Assembly (NCBI GenBank): GCA_920105625.2
Contig: OV050033.1
Coordinates: 6,738,001-6,802,000, forward strand
Length of the DNA: 64,000 nt
Source of the DNA: Clusia tigrina
Taxonomy: Eukaryota; Arthropoda; Insecta; Diptera; Clusiidae
Reading direction: 5' to 3'
Part shown: positions 46,640 to 58,679 of the stretch, in pieces
How the letters are laid out: every line of letters begins with the position of its first letter
How positions within the stretch are numbered: position 1 is the first letter of the stretch
Made by a program: the position numbers and the translations under genes
Notes under the pieces: model-generated
The model's input: only the letters and a program-made list of their open reading frames with translations
What the model was told of the DNA's origin: nothing
The model's database searches: none

Positions 46640-47905
46640 ATGGAAATGAACATTTTCGCGAAGTAAACGAAAACATTTTCAACACTGAAATTAACTTTTC
46701 AACACAGAAATTAACTTTTCAACAAATAAATTCACTTTTCAACACAGAAATTAATTTTCAACATAGAAATTAAGATTTCAACACTTAAATTAACACTCGC
46801 ACCACAGCCTTGAACGTTCTCAACACACAAATAAAGTATTCAATAGAGATAAGAAGATATTCACCACAAAACATAAAATTATTACCATACTTATGAGCAA
46901 TTTCACCACCATAAGGAGCCTTTTTAATAGCGATGTTACTATGTTCACCACTTAAAGGAACACTATCACCATACTTATGAACAATTTCACCACCAAAATG
47001 AGCATTTTGAATTCCGATGTTAATGTTTACATTGCATAAATTAATATTTTCAGCATAGAAATCAACACTTTCTCAACAAAAGAAAACATTTTCACCAATG
47101 AAGTAAATTTTCACCACGTAGGAGAAACTTTTCCCCAAAAGTATACAATTTCCACCACTTAAGAGGAATTGTTCACCACAGAAATAACATTTTCACCACG
47201 TAAGGGAAATAGTTCACCGCAGAAATAACATTTTCACAACATAAAGGATATTGTTCTTCAGAGCAATACACTTTTCACAACACAAGGGAAATTGTTCACT
47301 ACAGAAGGACAATTTTTTCACCATAAGATAAATTGTTCATCATAGGAAATATATTTTCACCACTTAAGTTAAATTGTTCACCATTTAAGTTAAATTGTTC
47401 ACCACAGAAATAAAATTTTCACCACGTAAGGAAATAGTTCACCGCAGAAATAACATTTTCACAACATAAAGGATATTGTTCTTCAGAGAAATAAACTTTT
47501 CACAACATAACAGAAATTGTTCACTATAAAAATACAATTTTTTCAATATAAGATAAATTGTTCATCATAGGAAAAATATTTTCACCACTTAAGTTAAATT
47601 GTTCAGCACTTAAGTTAAATTGTTCATCACAGAAATAACATTTTCAGCATGTAAGGGAAATTGTTCAGCACAGAAATAACATTTTATCACATAAATGAAA
47701 TTGTTCACCACATATCCCAAAGTTTCGCCACTTAAAGGACATAGTTCACCCCAGAAATAAAATGTTCACCGCTTAAAAGAAATCGTTCACCATAGAAATA
47801 AAATGTTCGCAGTACATGTTCTTCGTTGAACATTTTCAGCACAGCAATAAACAATTTCCTTATTGACCTTTTCACCAAGAAAATGAATTTGTTCACCACA
47901 GAGAG
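46640..47905. repeat. Long degenerate array, unit about 22 or 44 bp
   Basis: For over 1.2 kb the sequence is built from AAATTGTTCACCACAGAAAT and AACATTTTCACCACGTAAGG-like half-units (together about 44 bp). Longer composites recur: CGCAGAAATAACATTTTCAC with CATAAAGGATATTGTTCTTC occurs at about 47,219 and 47,445. Purine/pyrimidine content is uneven between strands, with A-rich and TTCACC-rich parts alternating. No open frame survives. Confidence 0.93.
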
Positions 47906-50900
47906 AACTAAACCTTTGCATCACATAAAATAATATTACAATACGAGTTCGAGTCATTTTGTATGGTGTGAGTGATGAGATGTTTGTTATGGGATGATGA
48001 GATGCTTCTGCTTCTGTTCGTGAACATTTCCAGATTTCTATCTAGTAGTGGGAAGGAGGAGGTACAATTTCAATTTACCAAACATGACAAACATCCTCCT
48101 TAGAGCTGTATTCCTTGTATTTTCCTTTTCGTCGCGAATCTTCTTTATTGTTAATTTCTTTCTAAAAATACAAATGCTGTCAGAGTAGTACCCAAACATT
48201 TCATTCGGTACATGCCACCGACTGGCTTGAATACCTACGAGTGTGCCTTTGTTGTGGAAGAAGTTGCCTGTGTGGGTTGTCTACGTGTACTTTTGTACAG
48301 GTTTCTGTTTATGCCTGAGGCACTTTTCATTGTTTCCCCAAATTATTGCAACTTAATGCATGCAACTTTGGAAGACTTTTTCCATTTAAGATGTTGTCAA
48401 TATTCCTGAGCAATGAAGAACACTTAAAAGGACAGGTAAAAAACAATACACAAACATTCAGTTTATTAAAGTATTTAGCGAAGAGTCCTTAAAATATCCT
48501 GTAAGCAAACTCATATAATAATAACAAAAAATTAGTGGGTATTTCTAATTGCAGCCAGTGTAAAACTCCACCTTTCTTTGTACCAAGTTAATGGAATCAT
48601 CGTAATATTTTATGACTAAATCGCATGAAGGAGCAACAAATGCATCGGTGGATGTTCCACATAATTGGTGTCCGCCAGTTGTGATATTGTGTCCATACTC
48701 AGTACAATAATTTATAGTTTCAACATGTTAATTTTTATAAAAGATCCTTGATAAATCTGGAATGGATCAGGGGTCCTCATATACTATAATAATGGGTGTG
48801 GTATTTGAATCTACCAAATCAAAGAAGGCAGTTCAGTTGATCCTAGATGAAATCCCAACTAAAAGTGTGTCAAATATTATAGGACTTTATTATGTTATCT
48901 CCAAGAAAAGCTCAATTGGGACAATTTTAAATGAGTTCTAGAGAGTTATCTGCAAAAGAAGGGGGTTACTCGTATGTGTGTCTGCAATTAACCGCATGTC
49001 TCCTTACACAATTGTCTCAGTACATGAGCCTCTGAATTATCAATTCATTGTCATACTCGAGCTATGGGCCACTGGTACGCGAGTCCAGGTAATGGTAACT
49101 TTCTCCATATGCTCCAGTAATACGATTAATCCAGGACTACCCCAGACACCCAGTATGCCCCCACATGCAGTAAGAAATAATTGCTTCTCCGGAAGGACAT
49201 ATTAATTTTCCATGTACATGATTACGTCTGCGGTGGTCGTTTAATTAAAAATTTCCCAACTCCTCACTATCTCCCTTAAATTGAACTGATTTTGCACGCT
49301 GTTGTCCTTTCGTTTGGTAGACACTGCATCCTCTAATTTTGTTGTTGCTACTTGATCAGAGCTTTGCTCCAAAATCCGCCTACACCAACAACACAGCAAT
49401 GATTTATTGCGCCCACAAAGTTCATAAATAATTGCCGTTATATGATTAATTAGCTCAGTTTGTAGATATAAATGCGAGTCCTGAGCACGCAGATCCTGCA
49501 AAACATATAATTAAATACTTTAGTTGCGGCATTAACTGCTCACGCTAACAAATATGCCAAAGTGAAAATTGATAGATGTGTTTGTCCTCCCTCCCCGACG
49601 ACAATGTGGTGCAATGTTATTCAATATAAATTATACAAACAAACAGGACTGTGAGTGTAAGACGCCACGCAACACTCCCTGTGATAATATTTTAATTATA
49701 ATTGCTCGACCGAATAAGCCTCTGTCATTGCAGGGATTAAGATATCCTGTTACAACACTCGCTCCCTTGTCATTGCAGGCAAAATCTCAAAACTGCAAAT
49801 ATGTGTCTACAATATCAATTAAGGACAATTAAAGGATTATGAGCGAATGAAGTGTTGCACTGTGCAATGAGTGTGAAGTTGTTAAATCCATAATTCCAAT
49901 TAGTTTAGTTTATTATGGCTGCATTTTAATTTATTATACTCGCACGAGATTGGCTGTGAATAGTTTAGAAGATAAGTTGACAGAGAAGATTGGCAGGAAA
50001 AGCTGGAGAGACCATGTCTGACTCGCTACTACCCATATGCGAACAATTGCTCATGCCAATTCGATTGATTAATAGTCTCAGTCGATGGAATAATTTAGGA
50101 AAGTGAAGTATGCAAATTAGAACCGTATCTTGCTATGAAGATTGTGGTAATCGGAATAGATAAGGAAATGATAATCTTGATCTATTTTCTAAATATATCG
50201 GAAAGCTCCTAAAATGACAGGAATTTTATTTGATATGTTGTATTTATGTTTTAACCTGGAATTCTCCTCTTTCTGTTGTGCCTTCAGCAATGGCAGCAAA
50301 GCATATAAATTTCCGAACTAATGAGAGCTACTGGAAGAGCATTCTAATGAAATTTCGTTAAGGACTTAACTGTTGCCTAAGACTCATGAGAAGCTTCTCC
50401 AACGAAAATATACTCCAGCAAATAAGGGCCCTCTTCCAGATTGAAGTGTCTCAAATTGTCATTGTGTGCACTGAAGCCATCTTGAATATAGTGCTATAAG
50501 TTCACAGCTACTCGTGATTTGGGAAGTTCTTCTGTAAGTAGAATCAATCTATATTTTATAAATATTCCCGAGCCAGCGTGATATTTGATATATATTCCAA
50601 GATTCAGAATTCTGCTACAATTTAAGAACAATTCCAACCATTCTTGCATTCAAAACTAATCCTCTCTGGTACAGAAATTACAATTCCTCCTCCTTCAATA
50701 AAGGGAGCGAATTTAGTTTTTCCATTGGCAACTATTCAGGTACTTCATTCCAGTATAAGGGAACACTATAATGTGGATGCCAAGGGTATGAGACTGGTTT
50801 TGTTGCTAGCGTGAAACTGAATCCGGTAATAGGAGTATCAGTGGTGCGGAAGTGAACCTCATAAAGCTCAAGGGACACAAATTAGTGTCGCTTTGGTACC

Positions 50901-50989
50901 AGTTCTTCAAGAGAGGAATAGGAGAGTGAATCTATGGGAAATTCTCTCTGCAATATTAATAAATCTTATCGGCATTCTTCAAACGAGAT
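47906..50989. other. Non-coding stretch with weak exon-like signals
   Basis: The minus strand is open at 48,545-48,727 without an ATG, reading NYCTEYGHNITTGGHQLCG and ending VEFYTGCN. On plus a strong acceptor (TCCTCTTTCTGTTGTGCCTTCAG) ends at 50,287 and is followed by 24 codons starting MAAKHINFRTNESYWKSI and a stop at 50,359-50,361. Both are at chance level without partner exons. Other frames (48,212-48,409, 48,978-49,205, 49,241-49,501, 49,569-49,832) have no domain. Confidence 0.3.
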
Positions 50990-51610
50990 ACATAAGAAAA
51001 GGTATTGAGAACTTTCTTATTAATGAAACGAGAGTGCTAGCAACCATTCGCATTGACAGATTTAATTCTCTCATATACTCATTTATATATATATATATAT
51101 TATATATTATATACGCAATCTCTACTCACATTCGGGTTATACTCTTAGCATATGACTCTTATATACACTAGGAGAGTTATTGAGAGTTTACTCATTAATG
51201 GAACAAGAATGTTAGCAACTATTCAAATCTTTAGACTGAATACTCTCTATTACTCCTTTTTTGGATATAATCAGTAGTCACATTCTTAGCCTATGACTCT
51301 TGTATACACAAAGGAAAGCTATTGAGAATTTACTCATTAAAGCAATGAGAGTGCTAGCAACCATTCAAATTTTTCGATTGAATACTCTCTTTAACTAATT
51401 TGGTGCATATAATCAATACTCACATTCCGGTTATACTCTTAGCATATGAGTCTTATATTTATAAGGAGAGCTATTGAGAAGTTACTCATTAAAGCAATGA
51501 GAGTGCTAGCAACCATTCAAATCTTCAAATTGAATACTCCCCTATACTCATTTCGTGCTTATAATCAATACTCACATTCGAGTTATTATCCCTTAGCATA
51601 TAATTCCTAC
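50990..51610. repeat. Tandem repeat, unit about 142-174 bp, four copies
   Basis: GAGAA.TTACTCATTAA...GAGAGTGCTAGCAACCATTC recurs at about 51,008, 51,182, 51,324 and 51,475. Each is followed by TTGAATACTC(C/T), ACTCATTT, ATAATCAATACTCACATTC.GGTTATACTC and TTAGCATATGACTCTTATA. The first copy also contains a TATATATA expansion. Open frames at 50,893-51,171 and 51,446-51,730 are by-products. Confidence 0.93.
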
Positions 51611-53339
51611 AACTCTCTGAGGCACACCTTCGGTAGCTGTCTTTGTAGGAATCCTTTTCTTCATAGAAATATTCCAAGAACTATGCTACTATGTTCCAAG
51701 TTTCGCTCTGTAGAACGCTCTGAAAATTGAAAATTCAATTAGTCCAGCGAAAGAGAGCTTAAATTCCGAATTTTACAACAATGCAATTAAATAAAATTAA
51801 GCCATGGCACTAAAAATGTCAGCGCGAAATTGCCAACTTGTTAACGGAATTGTTATCAGCGCATAGCTTGGCAAGCACTAAATTCCCATTGCGTGCCACA
51901 CACACACAGACACACACACACATACTCCGCTCCCCACAGTCCGCCCGCTTGGCATCAGCAACCGAAATGCTGTTGTTTTATGGCTGAAATTATGTCAAAG
52001 GTCGCGAAAAATTATGAAAATATGTAATTACCGAAGTTAAAGTTATTACCAGCAGCCCGTGCGGAGGACAACAGCTGGGCACGCAATAAAAAGTAACTAC
52101 TCAACAAATGCCATAATATCGGGACGCTTAAAGGCCAACACAGCGGAAGAAACACAAAGTAGCGCTGAGAAGCGACCAGAAGAGGCAGCAACGAGGTCGT
52201 TGGTGGCGGCTGCGGTGGTTCGCAACATTTTGAGTGCCCACTCTATTAGTTGAATGTGTTAAAGTTTTCCATCACTGAAGGGGTTTACATAATAAATTGT
52301 GGCGTCAGAAATTGCCGAGGTCCTCAGGATTACTGGGATCAGTCTCACACAAGACAAACCTCACTTTTAATGACACTCGTAATTAACTTAGCTGAGGACG
52401 TTTTAATGATGATTAGCTTGGAAGAATATCACTTATTTAGTGCACCACATGAATTCCAGAAGTGGAGAAGGTTACAGGAATAATGCAGAACACAGCGAGG
52501 GGATCACAACTGAAAGGAATTAGTACACAAATTGTGACTGGAGAAGAAGAAAGAAACTAAAAATATTGTCGGTCATGAACCTAAACTTGAGTCTAATGAT
52601 GTGTACAAGGAAATTAACTGAGGTACTTTCCATGTACACATCGTTCGAAGGGTTTTGAATCCCTGTATCCTGGCGATAACAATGCAATGGATATCCAAGT
52701 GCGCAAACAAATAGAACACTATTTGCATAATTTCCATTAAAGCTTTGTTGCCAACACGAAATTATTCCGCTTTGTTCCCACTGAAATATGAGCCTTGTTT
52801 ACTGTGCGACATTTTGGCTGCTGAAAGAGGGAGGGAGGGCTGCCGAAATGTGGGGCAGTGCAGAACAACATGCCAATTGGGATACACAGTTTTCAGTGAT
52901 TTTTTGGAACCCTGCCAAATTATAAATATGTACATTTGCCATTACTTCGGGCGTAAAATACCTCCCCCAAAGAGAAGCATTGATGTTAATTGAAAATGGG
53001 ACCCGGGCGGAAAACGAACAGAAATATACGAGAAATGTAAATTTGGAAGATATTTCAATATATAATGTAAATAAATAAATATATTAAAGTAAAATGACTC
53101 CAACTCCACAACCTCAGCGCAAAAGTTGCTCAACAAAAAAAAGGTTGGTTGGATATCAAGGGAGGAATCATCAGAACTTGCATTATCAATCTTTGAAGAG
53201 GTAAAAGAAACTATAAATTAATTTATTTAAAAAATAACAAAAACTCTCAATAAATAATAATATATTATGAATAATATATTATATATAATTAATTAATAAA
53301 AAATTTACTACAAATAATATAAATCTTAATTATTTTGTT
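51611..53339. other. Non-coding stretch, very AT-rich at its end
   Basis: 52,040-52,255 has higher GC and an open plus frame (from a GTG, no ATG) ending RPEEAATRSLVAAAVVRNIL, with no domain recognised. 53,210-53,340 is almost pure A and T, directly beyond the 3' end of the R1-type relic. Nothing else is seen. Confidence 0.35.
51897..51923. repeat. (CA)n microsatellite
   Basis: About 13 CA dinucleotides with one G interruption. Confidence 0.9.
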
Positions 53340-54925
53340 CGGGTAGAGAGGGTAAAAATGTCTGCCGCATCATCAAAACTGTCGTCACAGATTTGGTATG
53401 TGAGGATTGCACTCACTAAAACATCCCCTTCCCTCACTGAGAACATCTCCCTACCCTGGAACCTTTCCTACAAGGTGGAGATTCTCACCTCCTCCCTATT
53501 GGACTCTCAACATTATTCCTGCGTCCAGGTCCCGCTTTTTCCGCCGGAGCACACTTTCCACATATTTATCTACGTGGTCCCAGTTTTCTTTGCTGCTTAG
53601 CACAACCTCCACAATGTTCTCGGTGGCTAAGGTTTCCCCGATTTCCATTTCAAGCGTGGTGCGCTCTGTTTGCCACCTTGCGCATTTGAAAAAGGTGTGA
53701 TCTGCATCATCTGCAGTGCTGTCGCCGTCTATGCACTCAGGCCCTACAATTTTTCCCATTCGGTGTAGATACTTGCAGAAGTATCCGTGACCAGACAGCA
53801 ACTGCGTGAGGTAGAATTAACGGTTCCGGTTGTTCCTCCTATCCAGCTCGCTATGTCGGGTATGAGTCTCGCTGTCCATCTACCGCGACCCATCGTTCGG
53901 CCCATGATTCTTTGCTGCTTTATATCCTGCGCGGTTCCTCTTGTATTTTTACCCATCTTGGCTTCTCGTAGGTGCTTTCGTTCGAGGGCCAAGAGATCGA
54001 TAGGGATTAAGCAGCTAATTACCAGAATTGCCGGCTCCGATACAGTACGCTACGCTGAAGCTACTCGCAGCGCCGTGGTTCGTTGAACGGAGGATAAAAC
54101 TTTTCTTCGGGCATGCACCTTCAGCTTTTCGGCCCATAATTCGCTACCACACAGCAGAATGGAGTGCGTTGTCATCATCAGAAGCTTCCTCTTGCTGGAA
54201 GTCGGCCCACCAATGTTTGCCATTAGTCTGCTGAGAGAAGCCGTGACCCGTGCTGCCATAGCCGCCGCATTTTGCATTTGCGCCCTGTAGGTAAACTTGG
54301 AATCAAGCTGAATTCCCAGGTACTTTAACACCTTTAGTGTCCTGATGGTCTCGGAGCAAACTCTCAAGTAAATTTCGATAGGAATGAGCTTTTTCGTGAG
54401 GAATATCAGTTCCGTCTTTTCCATGGCCAACTTCAAACCGTGTGAATCGAGCCACCTCTGCGTTCTGATCATGACCTGGTTCAGCTTTCTTTGGGCGTCT
54501 TCCGTCTCGCGTGCTGTGATGGCAGCCGCAATGTCGTCTGCGTATCTGACTAGATGAGTGTCATCTGGCATCTCTATGCACAAAATGCCGTTGTAGCTTA
54601 TATACCAAAGGTCCGGTCCGAGGATGGACCCTTGCGCTGCCCCTGACGTGATGGTTTTGCTTCGCGTGCCATTGTTGGTCTCGTATATCAACATTCGATC
54701 TTTCAGGTAGCTCCAGATTATCTTCTTCAGATAAGCTGGTATAGACGAGTGTCTCGATCATGTCCACCCACCTAGCGCTGTTGAAAGCGTTCTGACGTCT
54801 AATGTGAAAAGGAGTACTATTCGCCTGGAGTGGTGATTTCCTTGCTGTGCCGGTAGCACACTTTCTATGACGGCTTCTACGGCGCCAATTGTGGACTTTC
54901 CTGGCCGAACACCGTGTTGTCGAGT
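53340..54925 (-). pseudogene. R1-type non-LTR retrotransposon relic
   Basis: Minus strand, in order: QHGVRPGKSTIGAVEAVIES (RT motif 2 region, about 54,850-54,920) and LLFTLDVR, a 1-base frame change, then NAFNSARWVDMIETLV (motif A). The frame 54,050-54,694 carries TSGAAQGSILGPDLWYISYN (motif B), LVRYADDIAAAITAR (catalytic YADD intact, 54,533-54,544), HGLKLAMEKTELIFL, LKYLGIQLDSK, and SSVQRTTALRVASA. After further breaks, 53,496-53,801 gives LSGHGYFCKYLHRMGK and ADHTFFKCARW, the C-terminal zinc region of R1-clade ORF2. There is no RNase H, as expected for R1. The endonuclease and ORF1 are missing. The 3' UTR probably reaches about 53,340. Confidence 0.92.
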
Positions 54926-57034
54926 GGATACAAATAGATACATAAAACATAGAAATAAATATATAAAAGCAAACAATGAATGAAAACTCAAAAATAAATG
55001 AATAAAAATTTGGAAAAAACATCTACTTTTAAATTCCTTGTAAAAATGTTGTGTGAGTCGCTATATTTCTCTAAGTTCCCAAGGCAGTCGTTGCCGGGCT
55101 AATAATGTCCCCAATTAGCCACAGATTTCCTATCGCTGATAATGTGGTCGTCATGTAAATTTTCTTTCTTTAAGCTATGAGCATATTCACTTAATCGAAT
55201 GCTTCTTCAGTAAACCCACCCCCATTCTCTTTTCATAATTCTCAAAATATATGTTTTGGTATCAAAGACTCGACTTCCTTTACGCAGAAGAATTATTCGA
55301 TATTTACTTGTACCATTCGCAATATGCTTTCCTTTGTGCGAACTTTGCCAGCGCGACCTTTTTACACTCACTCCAGCAACACCGTGACGACTCTTAGAGC
55401 TATTTCACACGTCGCTGATGGAACTATTATTGCGCAGCAGAAAAACAATGGAACCTTCAAGCAAGGAGAGTACATACGCTTTGTGTTTAAGGATAGTTAA
55501 CAATCGCTCCAACACAATCATATTTTGTATCTTAACTGGCCCAGTGGGAAAGAGAATAAGATTCAGTTAGAGATGTAGTAACAAAAATTGATATCAATGG
55601 CATTGAATTTAGTCAGTTATCCTACTAGCGACTCTTTGGAACCTACTCGTATTTCCTATCCCTAGTCTTGTTAGAAGGAAATGTGAATGGACTATGCCAG
55701 GAATATAAAAAATCCAAGCAATACTGAGTACTTCCGAAGCCAGACCACTTCACACCCAACTTGCTGTGTCCAAATGTGACCCTCGCCTTAGCACAAAATT
55801 GTATTTTGTTCTTATTTTGAGTATTTTTATTGTTTCCGTCGCTTCCGTTGCTTTTATTACGTTATTACTTTTCTCAGATGTTTACACCCCATTGCGGGAT
55901 TACGAATGTAGCTTTGACAACTTTTCTGATGCCTCCCTGCAGATTTTTATTAATGTTCGCACCTGCTGCTCGAGGGTTCGCGGTGCTGGCCGTGGGGGAA
56001 CTTTCATATCCTGATTTCTTATTGCTTGCGATTTTTCACTCGAGTGAGTTGAATGAAGGAAGTGAGACGCAAATTTGCCTTATGCACTTCCAATCGTCGT
56101 AGTAGGCATGTGATAAATTGTGGCCAAGCTCGAATCTGAGGGAAAACTGAATTTTTAATTAAAACGAACCCCAACTTTTTCTACCTCTCTCTCACTCACT
56201 CCCTCTGTGGGTCCGCATATTCCTCTATCTCCATCTTTAATTCTGCTTCTACCATTTAGGATGCTAATGTAGTGGAAGCGAATTCTTTTAATTTTTACAA
56301 CTTTTCCCACCAGTCCCTTGACGCTTCCCTACTCGTCGCCCTCCTGCTCTTCCAACGCTAATCGATATTTGCTTTGAAGCCATTCAGCGTAGTCGGTTCG
56401 AAGTCAATTCTGCTTTGTTTCCCTGTTAAAAATTCAGGCACATACCAGCGTCTATTTTTGTGTTGCTTGCTGCTCTGGCGTTTTTGTGCGGCACGTCAAG
56501 AAGTTGCAGAGCATAGCGTTATTAACTTTCAAAGTTAGCAACCGAGCGGTGCATCGAACGCAATTTCCAGGTACAACTTTTCGGAGCATATTTCATTCAC
56601 AGCAGCCAAATTACAAAATTAAACGAAGGACTTGCTCAGCAACCTTAAAGTTGATTGGAAAAGGAGCAAAATCTGAGATTCTAAAGATTACGAGTTTAAT
56701 TTGCCGAAAAAATATATTATCACGTAAAGCAGTTTTGCTAATAGTTCGATCAATGGATTGTGACAATCATACGTTATCGTGACTGCTCCTTTAGGGATTT
56801 TCTGAGAAATTTAATGGTTCATCAATTTCGTTGGTGTTTCCGTACTATTTGAAATTATCGTTGAATCGTTTTTAACTCTCCCATTACTCCGTAGGTCTTT
56901 GCCATAATAATTGCGCCTGATAATGAATCAGCAATGCAAATCTTGAAATTCGTCCTCTCTGCCCATAAGCCATGATAATCGTTGCAGTTTTCCATCCTGT
57001 CTGGATCCTGGTTGGAACCAAATTTGCAAGAGAA
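54926..57034. other. Non-coding stretch
   Basis: 55,766-56,014 (+) is open from a GTG with one hydrophobic segment (YFVLILSIFIVSVASVAFIT) and three later cysteines, and an overlapping frame runs 55,830-56,102. Neither has a domain I recognise. 56,486-56,782 (+) and 56,855-57,049 (-) are short and unrecognised. Confidence 0.35.
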
Positions 57035-57250
57035 GACCTCTAAAACCACGGTATCATGTGCTCTATAGTTGTAAATTGTTGCCTACCTAACTTCAACCTA
57101 CCTAACTTCAACCTACCTAACTTCAACCTACCTAACTTCAACCTACCTAACTTCAACCTACCTAACTTTAACTTGACCTCTAAAACCACGTTCTCATGTA
57201 TTCTCTAATTATAAACTGTTTCCTATCTAACTTCAACATGACTTCCATAA
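57035..57250. repeat. 15-bp minisatellite inside a larger duplicated unit
   Basis: AACCTACCTAACTTC repeats about six times between 57,081 and 57,172. The flank CTCTAAAACCACG.T.TCATGT, TCTCTA.TT.TAAA.TGTT and CCTA.CTAACTTCAAC appears at 57,037 and again at 57,177, so the array expanded inside a duplicated segment of about 140 bp. Confidence 0.94.
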
Positions 57251-58679
57251 GAAAGTGTCCTTCCTGTGAATGTATATTCTGCTCCTCTTCTACTCCTGCA
57301 TGGTGTCATGGAACACTGTGCTGCACTGTCCATACAAAACAGGCACTCGTACAATTTCTTACCATTTAATCCCAGATACTGGCATGTATCTATTGGAAAC
57401 TTTTTCCGGAATCACCTGTCAGGATAAACGGAATTTTATTTATGTTCTAATTATGCTCGCACAGCAGTTACGCTCTCGCACTAAAAGCAATTTCTCGGAA
57501 TTGCCGCTTCTCTGACTCAGCCACAACTTCCAACATATTCCAATTAAAACGCACGTGCGCCTCCCGATGTTCCTGTAAAAAATTACATACGTAATACTCG
57601 ACTTTAATGTTGGGAGGTAAGTATTATTTTTACTGTTATTGTTGTTTAAAGTGGGGCACACCCTACGGGAAATGCGATGATCCTTCAAAGACTTTAGCAC
57701 GGTTTCTCCTTAGCTCCATTTATTGAGTTTGCTTGGTATGAAGATGTTATCAATGGCTACTCTAGACAAGTATTTTATAAAGACGAGATGGAACACTTTG
57801 CGAGAGACATTGTTCAACCAATTGAACCGCTTTAATGAAGTTGGGGACATATTCCTAGTAATTTTCCTCAGTGAGATAGATTGGTAGGACAAAAGGCGAA
57901 CATTTAGTAACAAGTATGAGTCAAGAATGGCTATTAAAGTTTGCGGTTACAGATGAATACTTCGGACATCATGCGGTTAAAGGTGAATTCTTCGGATATT
58001 AGAACCACATACTTGTCTTTAATAGAGTACTACCCGAGCTACCTATTCACTTAACTAAACTAACTATTCAAACCCTTCTGATAACCTTCCTCCTTTATAG
58101 AGTTGAAAACTTTTTACACACCTTCCTAGTGAACATATTTCCCGCTTTCCTTGAGGGTAGCTAAATTGCTTCTTCTTTAAGTGGTTGGAATGACTTGCAG
58201 ATGCCTGGCAACACAGGACATCAGGGGCAACTGACATGCCAAGGGAATGAATGCTTCTTTTTGGTTTTTGAACTTTGAGTTGGAACATTGTGGAAAACTT
58301 GTGTGAAAAAGTTCGTAAAAAATCGAAATGTCTGCTTTCTCTTGAATTAATTTTAGCACTTTATTTACAAAACAACGCAAACACATACACACCAACACAC
58401 AGGCGCATTCATGCACACACACGATATCCTGCACGCATTTATGTAAATTCAGTAATAATGCGGTTTCATTCGAAATGCGTATGGCTTCCTCTGCTGTTGT
58501 TTAGAACGTGCACAAAATTAAATGCTATTACGGCGGATTTATGGTATATTAAAAGTGAACAAATGTATTCTGTTTATGGCCGCATATCCATAGATCAATA
58601 AGCCCACAAGCGGTGGATGGATACAGCCAGGACCCACAGACAACTGATTATACCAATGTAAGTCAAAAGTTATATGTTA
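57251..58679. other. Non-coding stretch
   Basis: A 34-bp unit (TGCGGTTA.AG.TGAAT.CTTCGGA) is duplicated at 57,940-58,002. A CA-rich run lies near 58,380-58,430. Frames at 57,270-58,601 have no recognised domain. Confidence 0.4.

Noticed and set aside
53744..53992. Separate small gene antisense to the plus-strand frame at 53,787-54,086
   Set aside because: The minus frame is a frame-shifted piece of the R1-type ORF2, and the plus frame is its shadow.
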